Of a stretch of DNA of 52,784 nucleotides, positions 19,220-28,752 are shown piece by piece; the stretch's first letter is position 1; each line of letters opens with the position of its first letter. The DNA is from Eubacterium sp. (GTDB taxonomy: Bacteria > Bacillota > Clostridia > Oscillospirales > Acutalibacteraceae). A program made the translations under genes and the position numbers. The notes beneath the pieces were generated by a model that did not search any database, had not been told where the DNA came from, and saw only the letters and a program-made list of their open reading frames with translations. The stretch lies in contig JAFLSA010000003.1 of the NCBI GenBank assembly GCA_022511185.1, forward strand, positions 1 to 52,784, read 5' to 3'.

Positions 19220-19561
19220 TTATTGTGAATTTTTATTTGCTTTTTTCTTTTTCGGTTTTGGTTCGGGTAATTCATCATACATTGCAATAAATAAATTTGT
19301 TAAAAGCTCTCTATCGTCAACATCATCTACTCGAAGGAGCTTTTTTCTGCCGCCTTCACTTATTGAATCGTATTCAGCCTTGGGCAACATTTTTATTGCA
19401 GACGGAACAGGTCTGACTAAAAAGCGTTCATCACAAATGTATGCAGCAACCTTGCCGCGATAATATATTAAGTATTCGCCCATCATCATACGATGCGATA
19501 TTCCGTCAAGAGAAGATAACTGATCTAATAAAAAATTTAAATATTCCTTACTTGTTGACAT
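19220..19561 (-). CDS. TfoX N-terminal domain family protein
   Basis: SLDGISHRMMMGEYLIYYRGKVAAYICDERFLVRPV. Confidence 0.88.
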   Translation of the reverse strand: MSTSKEYLNFLLDQLSSLDGISHRMMMGEYLIYYRGKVAAYICDERFLVRPVPSAIKMLPKAEYDSISEGGRKKLLRVDDVDDRELLTNLFIAMYDELPEPKPKKKKANKNSQ

Positions 19562-19585
19562 ACATTATTCCTCAAATTCTAATTT
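19556..19585. repeat. Direct repeat, copy 1
   Basis: TGACATACATTATTCCTCAAATTCTAATTT; 28/30 identical to 20323-20352. Confidence 0.85.
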
Positions 19586-20264
19586 AATTAATTATTTTTG
19601 ATATTTTTTCCAAATATTCTTTTACTTCGGTTGTTAATTCAACTTTCTCTGTGTACTTATGGTTTTTTAAAATTGAATATAAAGCTCCCTTATAATTAGG
19701 ACTAATAATATCCAGAGTATCTTCATACAGAAGTTTTACGGCTTTAATATCTTTATTTTTTAAGTTAATCACTATCTTAGCAATATTTGATATGAATTTG
19801 TGATTTATAAATGCTTTTGAAAATTCGCTATCTTTCATATATAAATTCAAATACATTTCTATTTCCGGAGAATAATTAAATTTATCTAAATGTAACTTAA
19901 TCCATAATAACCTTATGGAATTTGTTATATGGTACGAATCAAACTCTGCTAATTGATCTGACATCAGCATATTTTTATATGCATTATCATAATCTTTTAT
20001 TCTTAAGTATATGTCACTAAGAATTGCATATGCTCTCATTTTACTGCTCCAATCATCATTAACGAAATTTTCCAAACCATAGTTAATTAATTTTATTGCT
20101 TGAATATGATTTTCTTTTTTAAATTTAGAAGCAGTTATATAACAATGCTGATTCTTTAAAAAATCATCACGGCACCTTTTTAAAAGCTTTTTATATTCTT
20201 CAAAATCTTTATCTGACATACCGTATTCTATTATTTTATTCTCAAATTCCTCTATTTTTGTCAT
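19584..20264 (-). CDS. Hypothetical alpha-helical (TPR-like) protein
   Basis: AT-rich ORF with helical-repeat-like composition (RAYAILSDIYLRIKDYDNAYKNMLMSDQL). Confidence 0.6.
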   Translation of the reverse strand: MTKIEEFENKIIEYGMSDKDFEEYKKLLKRCRDDFLKNQHCYITASKFKKENHIQAIKLINYGLENFVNDDWSSKMRAYAILSDIYLRIKDYDNAYKNMLMSDQLAEFDSYHITNSIRLLWIKLHLDKFNYSPEIEMYLNLYMKDSEFSKAFINHKFISNIAKIVINLKNKDIKAVKLLYEDTLDIISPNYKGALYSILKNHKYTEKVELTTEVKEYLEKISKIIN

Positions 20265-20322
20265 ATTTATCCTCTTTTAATTACTATCTTTTTTACAGAT
20301 ATAATTATGTCATTCCGTTAGC

Positions 20323-20352
20323 TGACATATATCATTCCTCAAATTCTAATTT
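20323..20352. repeat. Direct repeat, copy 2
   Basis: TGACATATATCATTCCTCAAATTCTAATTT; 28/30 identical to 19556-19585. Confidence 0.85.
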
Positions 20353-20640
20353 GTAAGTTCGCAAATTTTTCTTTATAGACCAATGACTTTTTCTGCCTTC
20401 CCTTGTTGCATAATAGCCACAGGGCATATCCTTTAATTCTCCAACAGAGTTGTCTATTTCAAATGCTTCCTGTAATGAAATGATTCTTGCCTCAGCTTCA
20501 TTGTGTGATTTTCCGCATAGAAATTGCCACATTCCATCATCCTCATCATGCGATACATATAATATGGGAGATTCTTTATTAATCACGTGACAGCAGACAA
20601 TGGTTGCTGTATTTGGTGCATCACAAAAAGGGAAGTCCAT
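20332..20640 (-). CDS. DUF2185-like hypothetical protein
   Basis: MDFPFCDAPNTATIVCCHVINKESPILYVSHDEDDGMWQFLCG; resembles DUF2185/immunity-like proteins by eye. Confidence 0.55.
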   Translation of the reverse strand: MDFPFCDAPNTATIVCCHVINKESPILYVSHDEDDGMWQFLCGKSHNEAEARIISLQEAFEIDNSVGELKDMPCGYYATREGRKSHWSIKKNLRTYKLEFEE

Positions 20641-20790
20641 ATAAGTGTTCCTTTCAAATTCCTATTTGCTTAATACAATTATATCAGTTTTTATGTATTA
20701 TGCAAATTAAAAATTTTATTAAGACTATTAACTTAAATCGTTTCCTGTGTTATAATTATAATCAATATAATATAAGGAGATTGATATAGT

Positions 20791-21225
20791 ATGGAACAGA
20801 ACAGTAAAGAAATATTTGACAGAGAAAATGTTTTCGGCAAGGGTGAGCCGAATGTTAATTTTGCACAGTATTTTTCAGGCGAGTCATTTTTAAATCCACT
20901 TGTTGACCCGAAGGAAACACCTATGTTTTTAGCTAACGTTACGTTTGAGCCCGGCTGCAGAAACAACTGGCATATTCATCACGCCACCTCAGGCGGAGGA
21001 CAGATACTTATATGCACTGCCGGCAGTGGATGGTATCAGGAATACGGCAAGGAATCTGTCAGTCTTGAAAAGGGAAGCGTTGTGGTTATTCCTGCAGGCG
21101 TTAAGCACTGGCACGGCGCTAAGAAGGATTCGTGGTTCAGCCATATTGCAATCGAGGTGCCGGGTGAAAACAATTCAAACGAGTGGTTAGAGCCTGTATC
21201 TGACGATGAGTATAATAATCTATAA
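20791..21225 (+). CDS. Cupin-domain protein
   Basis: FEPGCRNNWHIHHATSGGGQILICTAGSGWYQEYGKESVSLEKGSVVVIPAGVKHWHGA. Confidence 0.9.
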   Translation: MEQNSKEIFDRENVFGKGEPNVNFAQYFSGESFLNPLVDPKETPMFLANVTFEPGCRNNWHIHHATSGGGQILICTAGSGWYQEYGKESVSLEKGSVVVIPAGVKHWHGAKKDSWFSHIAIEVPGENNSNEWLEPVSDDEYNNL

Positions 21226-21238
21226 AGAAGGGACGAAA

Positions 21239-21940
21239 ATGGCTATTTTAGATTTTGAAAAAACAGACCCCGAATTTACAGAATTTTTCAACAATTTTGC
21301 TTTTGGCGAGGTAGTTAATCACGGTAATCTTGATGACAAAACAAGATATATGGCTATACTTGCGACTCTTATCGGTTGTCAGAGCTTGGATGTATATAAA
21401 ATTATGCTTTCAGATGCACTTGCTGCGGGCGTAACGCCTGTTGAAATTAAAGAGACTGTCTATCAGGCAGTCGCTTATCTCGGTATCGGCAGAGTCTTTG
21501 CATTTATCAATGCAACAAATGAAATATTTGAAGAAAAGGGAATAACGCTTCCGCTTGAGCCACAGGGAACTACAACACCTGAAGACAGACTTGAAAAGGG
21601 AGCTCAGGCACAGGTCGATATTTTCGGCGACGGTATGAAAGATTTTTACAAATCAGGTCCGCAGGAGAGCGTTCATATCAACCGCTGGCTTGCCGCAAAC
21701 TGCTTTGGTGATTATTACACAAGAGACGGATTTGATTACGGGCAGAGAGAAATGATTACGTTTTGCTTTATTGCTGCTCAGGGAGGCTGTGAGCCTCAGC
21801 TTATTTCACACGCAAAGGCGAATATGAATGTTGGAAACGATAAAGAATTTTTGATAAACGTTATTTCTCAGTGTATTCCATACATCGGATATCCACGTAG
21901 CCTTAATGCGCTTAGATGTGTGAATGAAGCGGAAAAGTAA
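21239..21940 (+). CDS. Carboxymuconolactone decarboxylase (CMD) family protein
   Basis: Two AhpD/CMD-like segments (DDKTRYMAILATLIGCQSLDVYKIMLSDAL..., QREMITFCFIAAQGGCEPQLISHAKANMNVG); RBS before ATG at 21239. Confidence 0.85.
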   Translation: MAILDFEKTDPEFTEFFNNFAFGEVVNHGNLDDKTRYMAILATLIGCQSLDVYKIMLSDALAAGVTPVEIKETVYQAVAYLGIGRVFAFINATNEIFEEKGITLPLEPQGTTTPEDRLEKGAQAQVDIFGDGMKDFYKSGPQESVHINRWLAANCFGDYYTRDGFDYGQREMITFCFIAAQGGCEPQLISHAKANMNVGNDKEFLINVISQCIPYIGYPRSLNALRCVNEAEK

Positions 21941-21958
21941 ATTGAATGGAGAATAATT

Positions 21959-23104
21959 ATGAATTATCGCACGCTTGGAAAAACGGGAATAAAGGTCAGT
22001 GAGATTGCGCTTGGCTGTGAGGGATTTCTGAAAAAGGATGAAAAGTTCACTCGGGATATGTTCAATTTAGCCTTTGAAAACGGTGTTAATTTTATGGATC
22101 TGTACAGTCCTGACCCTGATATGCACAGGCGTGTCGGCAGGGCAATACATAAAAATAGAGAAAATTTTGTTTTGCAGGCGCATATCTGTACTGTTTGGGA
22201 GAATGAGCAGTACAGGGCTACAAGAAAAATTGATGAGGTAAAGGCTGCCTTTGAGGTTATGCTGAAAAATCTTGATACTGATTATATTGACATCGGTATG
22301 ATACACTATGTCGATTCAGTTCAGACCTGGAATGACATTGTAAACGGCGAGATAATGCAGTATGCGATAGACTTAAAAAAGCAGGGGAAAATCAAATGTA
22401 TCGGACTGAGCAGTCATAATCCTATCGTGGCTCTTGAAGCAGTGGAGAGCGGACTTGTTGAGGTACTGATGTTCAGTGTCAATCCGTGTTATGATCTGCT
22501 TCCGGGTGATGAGGACGTTGAACTGCTCTGGGCAGATGAAAGCTATGAAAAGCCGCTCTTTAACCTTGACCCTCAGCGTGAAAGACTTTATGAAACTTGC
22601 CAAAGTTTAGGCGTGGGCATCACGGTTATGAAGGCGTTTGGCGGCGGCGATTTGCTTGCTGAAGATTCGCCCGCCGGCAAGGCTATGACGGTATCACAAT
22701 GTATACACTATGCGTTGACACGTCCTGCGGTTTCTGCCGTTATGTCTGGCGTTCATACAAAAGAAGAGCTTGAGGCGTCGCTTTATTATGAAACGGCGAC
22801 TGACGAGGAAAAGGATTATGCGTCCGTTTTCGCAACCTTTCCTAAGATAAGCTGGCAGGGTCACTGTATGTACTGCGGACATTGTGCTCCTTGTCCAAAG
22901 GGTATTGATATTGCAATGGTTACCAAGTTCTTAAATCTTGCAAAGGCGCAGGGTGAGGTTCCTGAAACGGTAAGAGAGCATTATGCAGTGCTGAAAGCCA
23001 AAGCAACTGATTGTATCGAATGCCGTGCCTGTGAAAAACGCTGTCCGTTTGGCGTTGAAATTGTAAATAATATGCGTCAGGCAAAGAAAATATTTAAGTC
23101 ATAA
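21959..23104 (+). CDS. Aldo/keto reductase with C-terminal [4Fe-4S] domain
   Basis: MNYRTLGKTGIKVSEIALGCEG; CMYCGHCAPCPKGIDI and CIECRACEKRCPFGV. Confidence 0.93.
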   Translation: MNYRTLGKTGIKVSEIALGCEGFLKKDEKFTRDMFNLAFENGVNFMDLYSPDPDMHRRVGRAIHKNRENFVLQAHICTVWENEQYRATRKIDEVKAAFEVMLKNLDTDYIDIGMIHYVDSVQTWNDIVNGEIMQYAIDLKKQGKIKCIGLSSHNPIVALEAVESGLVEVLMFSVNPCYDLLPGDEDVELLWADESYEKPLFNLDPQRERLYETCQSLGVGITVMKAFGGGDLLAEDSPAGKAMTVSQCIHYALTRPAVSAVMSGVHTKEELEASLYYETATDEEKDYASVFATFPKISWQGHCMYCGHCAPCPKGIDIAMVTKFLNLAKAQGEVPETVREHYAVLKAKATDCIECRACEKRCPFGVEIVNNMRQAKKIFKS

Positions 23105-23108
23105 TGTT

Positions 23109-23145
23109 AAAAAACACCTAAGTGATTGTCACTTAGGTGTTTTTG
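23109..23145. terminator. Bidirectional terminator between AKR and DUF4353 genes
   Basis: CACCTAAGTGA/TCACTTAGGTG perfect 11-bp stem with A-tract before and T-tract after. Confidence 0.9.
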
Positions 23146-23148
23146 TTA

Positions 23149-24687
23149 TCACGGTTTACTGAACGGATCGTGTCCTTCACCCATAGGTGCTCTGCCACCC
23201 ATTGGCTGTCTATTGTCCATTGGAGGTCTGCTACCGCCCATACCCATTCCACCATTTGAGCCGTAAATGGTTTCGGTCATTGTTACTTTAATATCCTGAT
23301 TGCCTGACATTACGGTATAGGTTTTGCCTTGGGTGATTTCAGGGCAGCTTATGAGAGCACAGCTGTAATTTTTGCCCGGCTTATAGGTGAGTATCTCTTT
23401 ACCGCTGCTGTCCTTAAGTACGATTTCATCATTTGCCTGACCGCTTGCATTTACAAGCATTGCACATTGAGTTCCGTCAGAGAAATTTTGTGCCATTCCC
23501 ACAGCTCCGACTGCAACTACTATTCCACCGCTAATAGTGGCGGTACCGTCATAATCAAGTGCGCCGTTGCCATCATTAGTAGGACCGTCAATATATATTT
23601 CGCCGCCTGTAACGGTAAGATTGCCATTTGAATCAATGCCGTCTCCGTCAGCGTCAACTCTTATTATGCCGCCCGAAATTGTGATATTGCAGTTCTCGTT
23701 GGCTGCAAACTCATTTCTCATATCTGTACTTGAGCTACTGCTTGAGGCGTTTATTCCGTCATCACTTGCTTTAAGTGAAATGTCACCGCCTGAGATGTTT
23801 ATTGTTTCACCCTCAAGACCCTCATAGCATTTTGCGATGTCGATTGTTCCGCCTTTGATTGTCAAATTTTTTCCGGCGTGGATGGCATCATCCTCTACAG
23901 ATATATTCAGCAATCCGCCGATGATGTAAATATAGCCCTTGTCATTATCTTCATCATCGTTTTCACTGTGCAGGCCGTCCTCATTTGCCGTTAAATTAAA
24001 CGTGCCGTTTGCAATTCTGATACTGTTTTTTGCTTGCAGAGCGTGTTCGTTCGCATCAATATTGTACGTTCCTGAGGTGAATTTTAAGTCCTTTTTTGAT
24101 ACAATTCCGTGACCGTAGCTTGCAGTAATATCAAGCTCGCCTCCACCGTTGAGGGTCAAATTTTTTTTTGAAAAAATAACGGAGTCAATATTGTTATCAT
24201 CAATGGCAACAAAGTCCTTTTTGTTTGAAAGGGTGTTTTTGCTTTTGTCTGCAAGTGTGATAAACACCTTGTCAGCCTGTTTAACGTATATGGCGGCACT
24301 TGTGTCACAGTTAATGTTTACGTTGTCAAGCACGAGCTGTGCCTTGTCAGACTTATCAATATCAACTATAATTTGACCGTCAGTCAGCTTGCCTGAAATG
24401 ATATACGTACCTTCATTTTTAATCGTGACGGTGCTGCCGTTTATTTCAACATTCTCCGAGTCACAGGTTGTACCTTTATCGGAAAGTGAAATCTTTACGG
24501 CACTGCTTTCATCATACGAACTGTCATAATCCCTGTTGGTAAACATATCGCTATCATCTCTAACGTCAGATTGAGTAGTTGTTTGATTTGTTGTTTTACT
24601 ACTCTCCTGAGCCTTAGAACAGCCGAAAAATGAAAGCATTATCGCTATAACGATTATAGATGAGATAAATTTTTTGTACCTTATCAT
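23149..24687 (-). CDS. DUF4353 carbohydrate-binding-domain lipoprotein
   Basis: Lipobox FFGCS; NGGGELDITASYGHGIVSKKDL, EDDAIHAGKNLTIKGGTI, GDGIDSNGNLTVTGGEIYIDGPT repeats. Confidence 0.88.
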   Translation of the reverse strand: MIRYKKFISSIIVIAIMLSFFGCSKAQESSKTTNQTTTQSDVRDDSDMFTNRDYDSSYDESSAVKISLSDKGTTCDSENVEINGSTVTIKNEGTYIISGKLTDGQIIVDIDKSDKAQLVLDNVNINCDTSAAIYVKQADKVFITLADKSKNTLSNKKDFVAIDDNNIDSVIFSKKNLTLNGGGELDITASYGHGIVSKKDLKFTSGTYNIDANEHALQAKNSIRIANGTFNLTANEDGLHSENDDEDNDKGYIYIIGGLLNISVEDDAIHAGKNLTIKGGTIDIAKCYEGLEGETINISGGDISLKASDDGINASSSSSSTDMRNEFAANENCNITISGGIIRVDADGDGIDSNGNLTVTGGEIYIDGPTNDGNGALDYDGTATISGGIVVAVGAVGMAQNFSDGTQCAMLVNASGQANDEIVLKDSSGKEILTYKPGKNYSCALISCPEITQGKTYTVMSGNQDIKVTMTETIYGSNGGMGMGGSRPPMDNRQPMGGRAPMGEGHDPFSKP

Positions 24688-24833
24688 TGAATAAACACCA
24701 CCTTATTTTGATACAAACATAATAATACTGTGTTTTAAATAATTTATTAATTCAGTTTAAACATTTGTTAATTATAGTAAAAATATTTTTATATTAAGTT
24801 GATAAAAATATTTTATTGTGATATTCTTTTGTT

Positions 24834-25493
24834 ATGGAATTTAAGTATGAGCTTCACTGCCACACAGGTTGCGTGTCACGCTGCGGCAGGGTAGAGCCTG
24901 AGGAAATTGTAAAACTTTATAAAGAAAAGGGCTACAGCGGAATTGTTGTGACAGATCATTACAGCCCGATGACCTTTACCCCTAACTGGGCACCCCAAAA
25001 GCAGATTGACTTTTACCTTGAGGGGTATAGGCGTATGAAAAGGGTTGCAGGTGACGACTTCACCGTGCTTTTAGGTATAGAGCTGCGCCATTATTTTACT
25101 GCCAATGATTATCTTATTTATGGCATTGATGAGGAGTTTTTGTACAGCAGCGGTAATCTTATGAAGGTGTGGGAAAAGGAGATTTACAAGCGCTGTCATG
25201 ACAGGGGATTTCTCGTTTATCAGGCACATCCGTTTCGGATAGGTATACGCAGGTGTAACCCCGATTATATTGACGGAGTTGAGATTTATAACGGCAAAAC
25301 CGAAAAATCGCTCAACGATAAGGCTTATGATTGGGCAAAGGAAAATGGTAAGCTGATGGTATCAGGCTCGGATTTTCATGTTTTGAAAAACCTTGCAAAA
25401 GGCGGAATCATAACAAATGCACCGATAAAAAGTAATGACGATTTATTAAAAGTATTAAAATCACAGGATTTTGAAATAATAAAAGAATATTAG
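24834..25493 (+). CDS. PHP-domain phosphoesterase-like protein
   Basis: YELHCHTGCVSRCGRVEPEEIVKLYKEKGYSGIVVTDHYS; QAHPF; SGSDFHV. Confidence 0.88.
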   Translation: MEFKYELHCHTGCVSRCGRVEPEEIVKLYKEKGYSGIVVTDHYSPMTFTPNWAPQKQIDFYLEGYRRMKRVAGDDFTVLLGIELRHYFTANDYLIYGIDEEFLYSSGNLMKVWEKEIYKRCHDRGFLVYQAHPFRIGIRRCNPDYIDGVEIYNGKTEKSLNDKAYDWAKENGKLMVSGSDFHVLKNLAKGGIITNAPIKSNDDLLKVLKSQDFEIIKEY

Positions 25494-25505
25494 ATTTTCA
25501 TATAG

Positions 25506-25544
25506 AAATGGCACAGGTTTATTTAACCCGTGCCATTTTTTTGT
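25506..25544. terminator. Terminator at the convergent PHP gene / capsule operon end
   Basis: AAATGGCAC-A-GGTT / AACC-C-GTGCCATTT stem followed by TTTT; A-tract on the other side is short. Confidence 0.7.
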
Positions 25545-26100
25545 TCGTGATTTTTCGGATTATAATGCAAGTTAATGCGCCGATAAGTCCGCCTGTTGTA
25601 TTGTACACCAAATCGGATAATTGAAACGTGCCTAAATTAAATATCAACTGCGTTAGTTCAATGAATAATGATGTGGAAAATGAAATAACCGTAGAATATA
25701 TCAAAAGCCTTTTACTGCCGTATGCTTTGTTAAAAAAACTCTTTATGAAAAAGAACAGTACAAAGCACATCGGCAAAAATAAAATTACGTTATATATAGG
25801 CTTAAGATTCAGATACATTGACGATTCAACGTCAAAAATTGACCATTCATCGAAGATGTTTGCTGTTTTGTCTATTTCTGTTCCTATCCTATGAATAAGT
25901 GATATATTAAGCATCAAAGAAAAGTAGGAAGAAAAAGCAAGTAATGATATCGCTTTGCTTTTTGAAATTTTCTGCTTTTTAATTTTGCTGATGATTATGT
26001 AAATCAGCAGTGTTAAGATGGCTATTATGAGTGTAGCTAATAAATATTCTTTACAATAATTTCTTGCATTTTCTGATAAGGTTTTGATAAATCTTTCCAT
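25519..26100 (-). CDS. VanZ-family membrane protein
   Basis: LKPIYNVILFLPMCFVLFF, ELTQLIFNLGTFQLSDLVYNTTGGLIGALT. Confidence 0.88.
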   Translation of the reverse strand: MERFIKTLSENARNYCKEYLLATLIIAILTLLIYIIISKIKKQKISKSKAISLLAFSSYFSLMLNISLIHRIGTEIDKTANIFDEWSIFDVESSMYLNLKPIYNVILFLPMCFVLFFFIKSFFNKAYGSKRLLIYSTVISFSTSLFIELTQLIFNLGTFQLSDLVYNTTGGLIGALTCIIIRKITNKKMARVK

Positions 26101-26110
26101 AAAGGAGTTC

Positions 26111-27328
26111 CTATTTGCTTCGTTTTGGCTTTAATAATTTTATAATAGCTCTGCGTGCTTTTAAATAATACAGCATTATTTTAAATGATTTGCTTTTGTT
26201 TGCATATTTTTTAACAATAAAATCAAAGCCTTTGTTTTCAAATTCTTTCCAGAATATCTCTCTTTCTATTGGTTTTGAACAAGGCCTTATAAGGGGCATC
26301 TGCATACTGTCTTCAATTTTACAGCTCTGAGATTCTAAATTATTAAGTATAGCATCAAATGCCCTCTTGCCCTTTTGGTTATTTATTAAAACTAACGACA
26401 CACCCTTATCATCATTAAAGCCGGGAGCAGCCTTGTCAATGCCCCAATAATCAGCGATTGTTATATCACCGGGATGAATTGTAGATTTGTAAGGGCAATG
26501 ATAGCAAGCCGGACGCAAAATATTATGTCCGTAGAATAATGTCCTGAAAACTCTACTGTCAACTTTTATTTCAGCATTGTCTTTTTTCATTGTTAAGGTT
26601 TCAATATGTGCCCTCCAGCCGTGATCAATTTTATTTCTAAAATCTACCCCTGTGCATTTAGCATTATTATTTTGCTCCTGCCACTTTAAATATTCATTCC
26701 ATATTCTTGGACTGGGAACGCCGTGACAAACAACGTCAACACACAAAAGATTATCATATTCCTTACCGAGAAAGCTTTTTAATCCGTCAATTTGGCAGGA
26801 GGTTCCTGAAAAAAGAACAGGGATATTTTTGTTAAGCTCAGAAGCAACATCCTTAAAGATATCACTTAGTGAGCTTTGAACATATTTTGAGCCGCGCATC
26901 TTATCTCTATCCTGAGGTGAAGTGGCTTTCGTGTGAACTGCCTTAAAATCATCAGTCAGCACACATCCGTATACTACACCATTTCCGTTAAGCACATCAT
27001 CAGATAACGCAGTGAAAACGCCGCCCGAGCGTGAATTTAATCTTATATCAAAAACTTTATGCTTAGCAGCGTATACAATCGGGTACGCTGCTAAACCATT
27101 TTTTGCTGTTTTTATATATCCATTATTATTTTGATGAAATTTGAATTTGCATACATTTACACATTTGTTGCAGCCGATACATCTTTCTTCATTAATCTTT
27201 GGATATAAAAATCCTTCTTCGTCAGATGTCATAGTTATTGCATTAACGGGACAAGCGTTATAGCAAGCAGTGCATCCGCAGCAATTATGCTTGTTTTCAA
27301 AAATAATAGGTGTTTTATTTTCAGTCAT
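26111..27328 (-). CDS. Ferredoxin-FrhB-type protein (coenzyme F420 hydrogenase/dehydrogenase beta-subunit C-terminal family), copy A
   Basis: CCGCTACYNACPVNA, CIGCNKCVNVCKF, SGGVFTALS, SGTSCQIDGLKSFL, CHGVPSPRIWNEYL, DITIADYWGI. Confidence 0.9.
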   Translation of the reverse strand: MTENKTPIIFENKHNCCGCTACYNACPVNAITMTSDEEGFLYPKINEERCIGCNKCVNVCKFKFHQNNNGYIKTAKNGLAAYPIVYAAKHKVFDIRLNSRSGGVFTALSDDVLNGNGVVYGCVLTDDFKAVHTKATSPQDRDKMRGSKYVQSSLSDIFKDVASELNKNIPVLFSGTSCQIDGLKSFLGKEYDNLLCVDVVCHGVPSPRIWNEYLKWQEQNNNAKCTGVDFRNKIDHGWRAHIETLTMKKDNAEIKVDSRVFRTLFYGHNILRPACYHCPYKSTIHPGDITIADYWGIDKAAPGFNDDKGVSLVLINNQKGKRAFDAILNNLESQSCKIEDSMQMPLIRPCSKPIEREIFWKEFENKGFDFIVKKYANKSKSFKIMLYYLKARRAIIKLLKPKRSK

Positions 27329-27329
27329 A

Positions 27330-28751
27330 TTATGATTTGCTTCCTTTTTTCAGCTTATTAACTAATGATTTTATAATATTCAATATTTCATTTCTGTTTA
27401 CGATTACAAATAATACCGCACCTATTACAAGCAAGACGATATCATATTTTATTTGCGTAAAAATACTTATAATAACAGTTGCTAAAGAAATGAGAAATAA
27501 AACTATAAATTTAAAATATTCAATTTTTATCGGCATAGTTTTTCTGGTCTGAATAACCCTGACGATAAACATAACCAAAAAGGCTATAAAGGTTGAAATT
27601 GCAGCGGCATATAAGCCTATTAACTTGATAAATGCAAGATTTACTACAGCATTAATTATTGCACCGTAAATACTTGTTGTTGCCGCCTGTGAGGTTTTGT
27701 CGTTTTTTAAATATCCAACGCCGAAAAATGACGAAAATGCTTGAAATACAGTCCCGAGATATAAGAATCCGATATAATTAATTGCTGAGTGATACGCTTC
27801 ATTCATTGCAATTAAAATAAAAATTTTAGTAAAAGGAATCAAGAAAACTAAAAAAGAAAATGATATTTTATAATATAATTTGAATACCTTAGTGTAGAAT
27901 TCTCCGGGGTTTTTATCCTTGTCAACGATAGCGGCATCCTGCCAGGACAAATAAAAAATATTGAATATTAACTGAAGAAGCGATGGGAATTTATAAGCTA
28001 TTGCATATATGCCGTTTGATACACTGCCAAGAAAAAATCTGATAATATACCTGTCAAGTGAGTTCATTATCCACCAATTCAACTGGTTTGGAACAAGCGG
28101 AATGGAAAATTTCAGCATTTCTTTTTGTAATGACAGGCTCTTTGTTTTGAAGTTTACTTGTCTAAGTCTTTTTTCACAGATGAAAAGTAATACTATACAA
28201 AAGCTATATGATATTATTGCACTTTGGAAAAGTGCCTTAACACCCTGTTTTAATACCACTATTTGCAGCAGATTTAAAAGCAGGAAAATAGCAGTATATA
28301 ATATTCCGAAAATAGTAAATAGCTTTTGATTTCTTAATCCGCGCAGCAGCTTATGGAGAGCTGAGAATATTCTGCCGAGAGTCAAAAGGGCAATCATATA
28401 GTAACAGTATTTTATGGTAACAAAATAATTAACGGCAAGAATAATGGCCGAGGAAAGTATTGATGTAGTGATTAAAAATTTATATACTGCGACTATGTAA
28501 TCAGGAGATTTGCTTTCTTTTCGCATCATCCATGCATATGCTGCGTCCATAATTTGTAAAGTCAGCAGGGGCGTTAAAAGGCTGACAGTCGTGTTTACGA
28601 GGTCATAATCTCCCATATCAGAAGGATCAATATAATATGTATATAAAGGAACAATAATAAAGCTAAGTATTTTTGTTCCCAAATTACCAATAGCATAAAT
28701 AAAAGTACCGGTTATCAGTGCTTTGCTTTTAGCCTTTTCGGTCTCATTCAC
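27330..28751 (-). CDS. Oligosaccharide flippase (Wzx-like)
   Basis: Multi-TM MATE/MVF-type protein; ALITGTFIYAIGNLGTKILSFIIVPLYTYYIDPSDMGDYDL. Confidence 0.9.
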   Translation of the reverse strand: MNETEKAKSKALITGTFIYAIGNLGTKILSFIIVPLYTYYIDPSDMGDYDLVNTTVSLLTPLLTLQIMDAAYAWMMRKESKSPDYIVAVYKFLITTSILSSAIILAVNYFVTIKYCYYMIALLTLGRIFSALHKLLRGLRNQKLFTIFGILYTAIFLLLNLLQIVVLKQGVKALFQSAIISYSFCIVLLFICEKRLRQVNFKTKSLSLQKEMLKFSIPLVPNQLNWWIMNSLDRYIIRFFLGSVSNGIYAIAYKFPSLLQLIFNIFYLSWQDAAIVDKDKNPGEFYTKVFKLYYKISFSFLVFLIPFTKIFILIAMNEAYHSAINYIGFLYLGTVFQAFSSFFGVGYLKNDKTSQAATTSIYGAIINAVVNLAFIKLIGLYAAAISTFIAFLVMFIVRVIQTRKTMPIKIEYFKFIVLFLISLATVIISIFTQIKYDIVLLVIGAVLFVIVNRNEILNIIKSLVNKLKKGSKS

Positions 28752-28752
28752 C

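Noticed and set aside
24834-25493. PHP protein as the capsule CpsB phosphatase
   Set aside because: Convergent orientation, beyond the terminator, and motif pattern unlike CpsB
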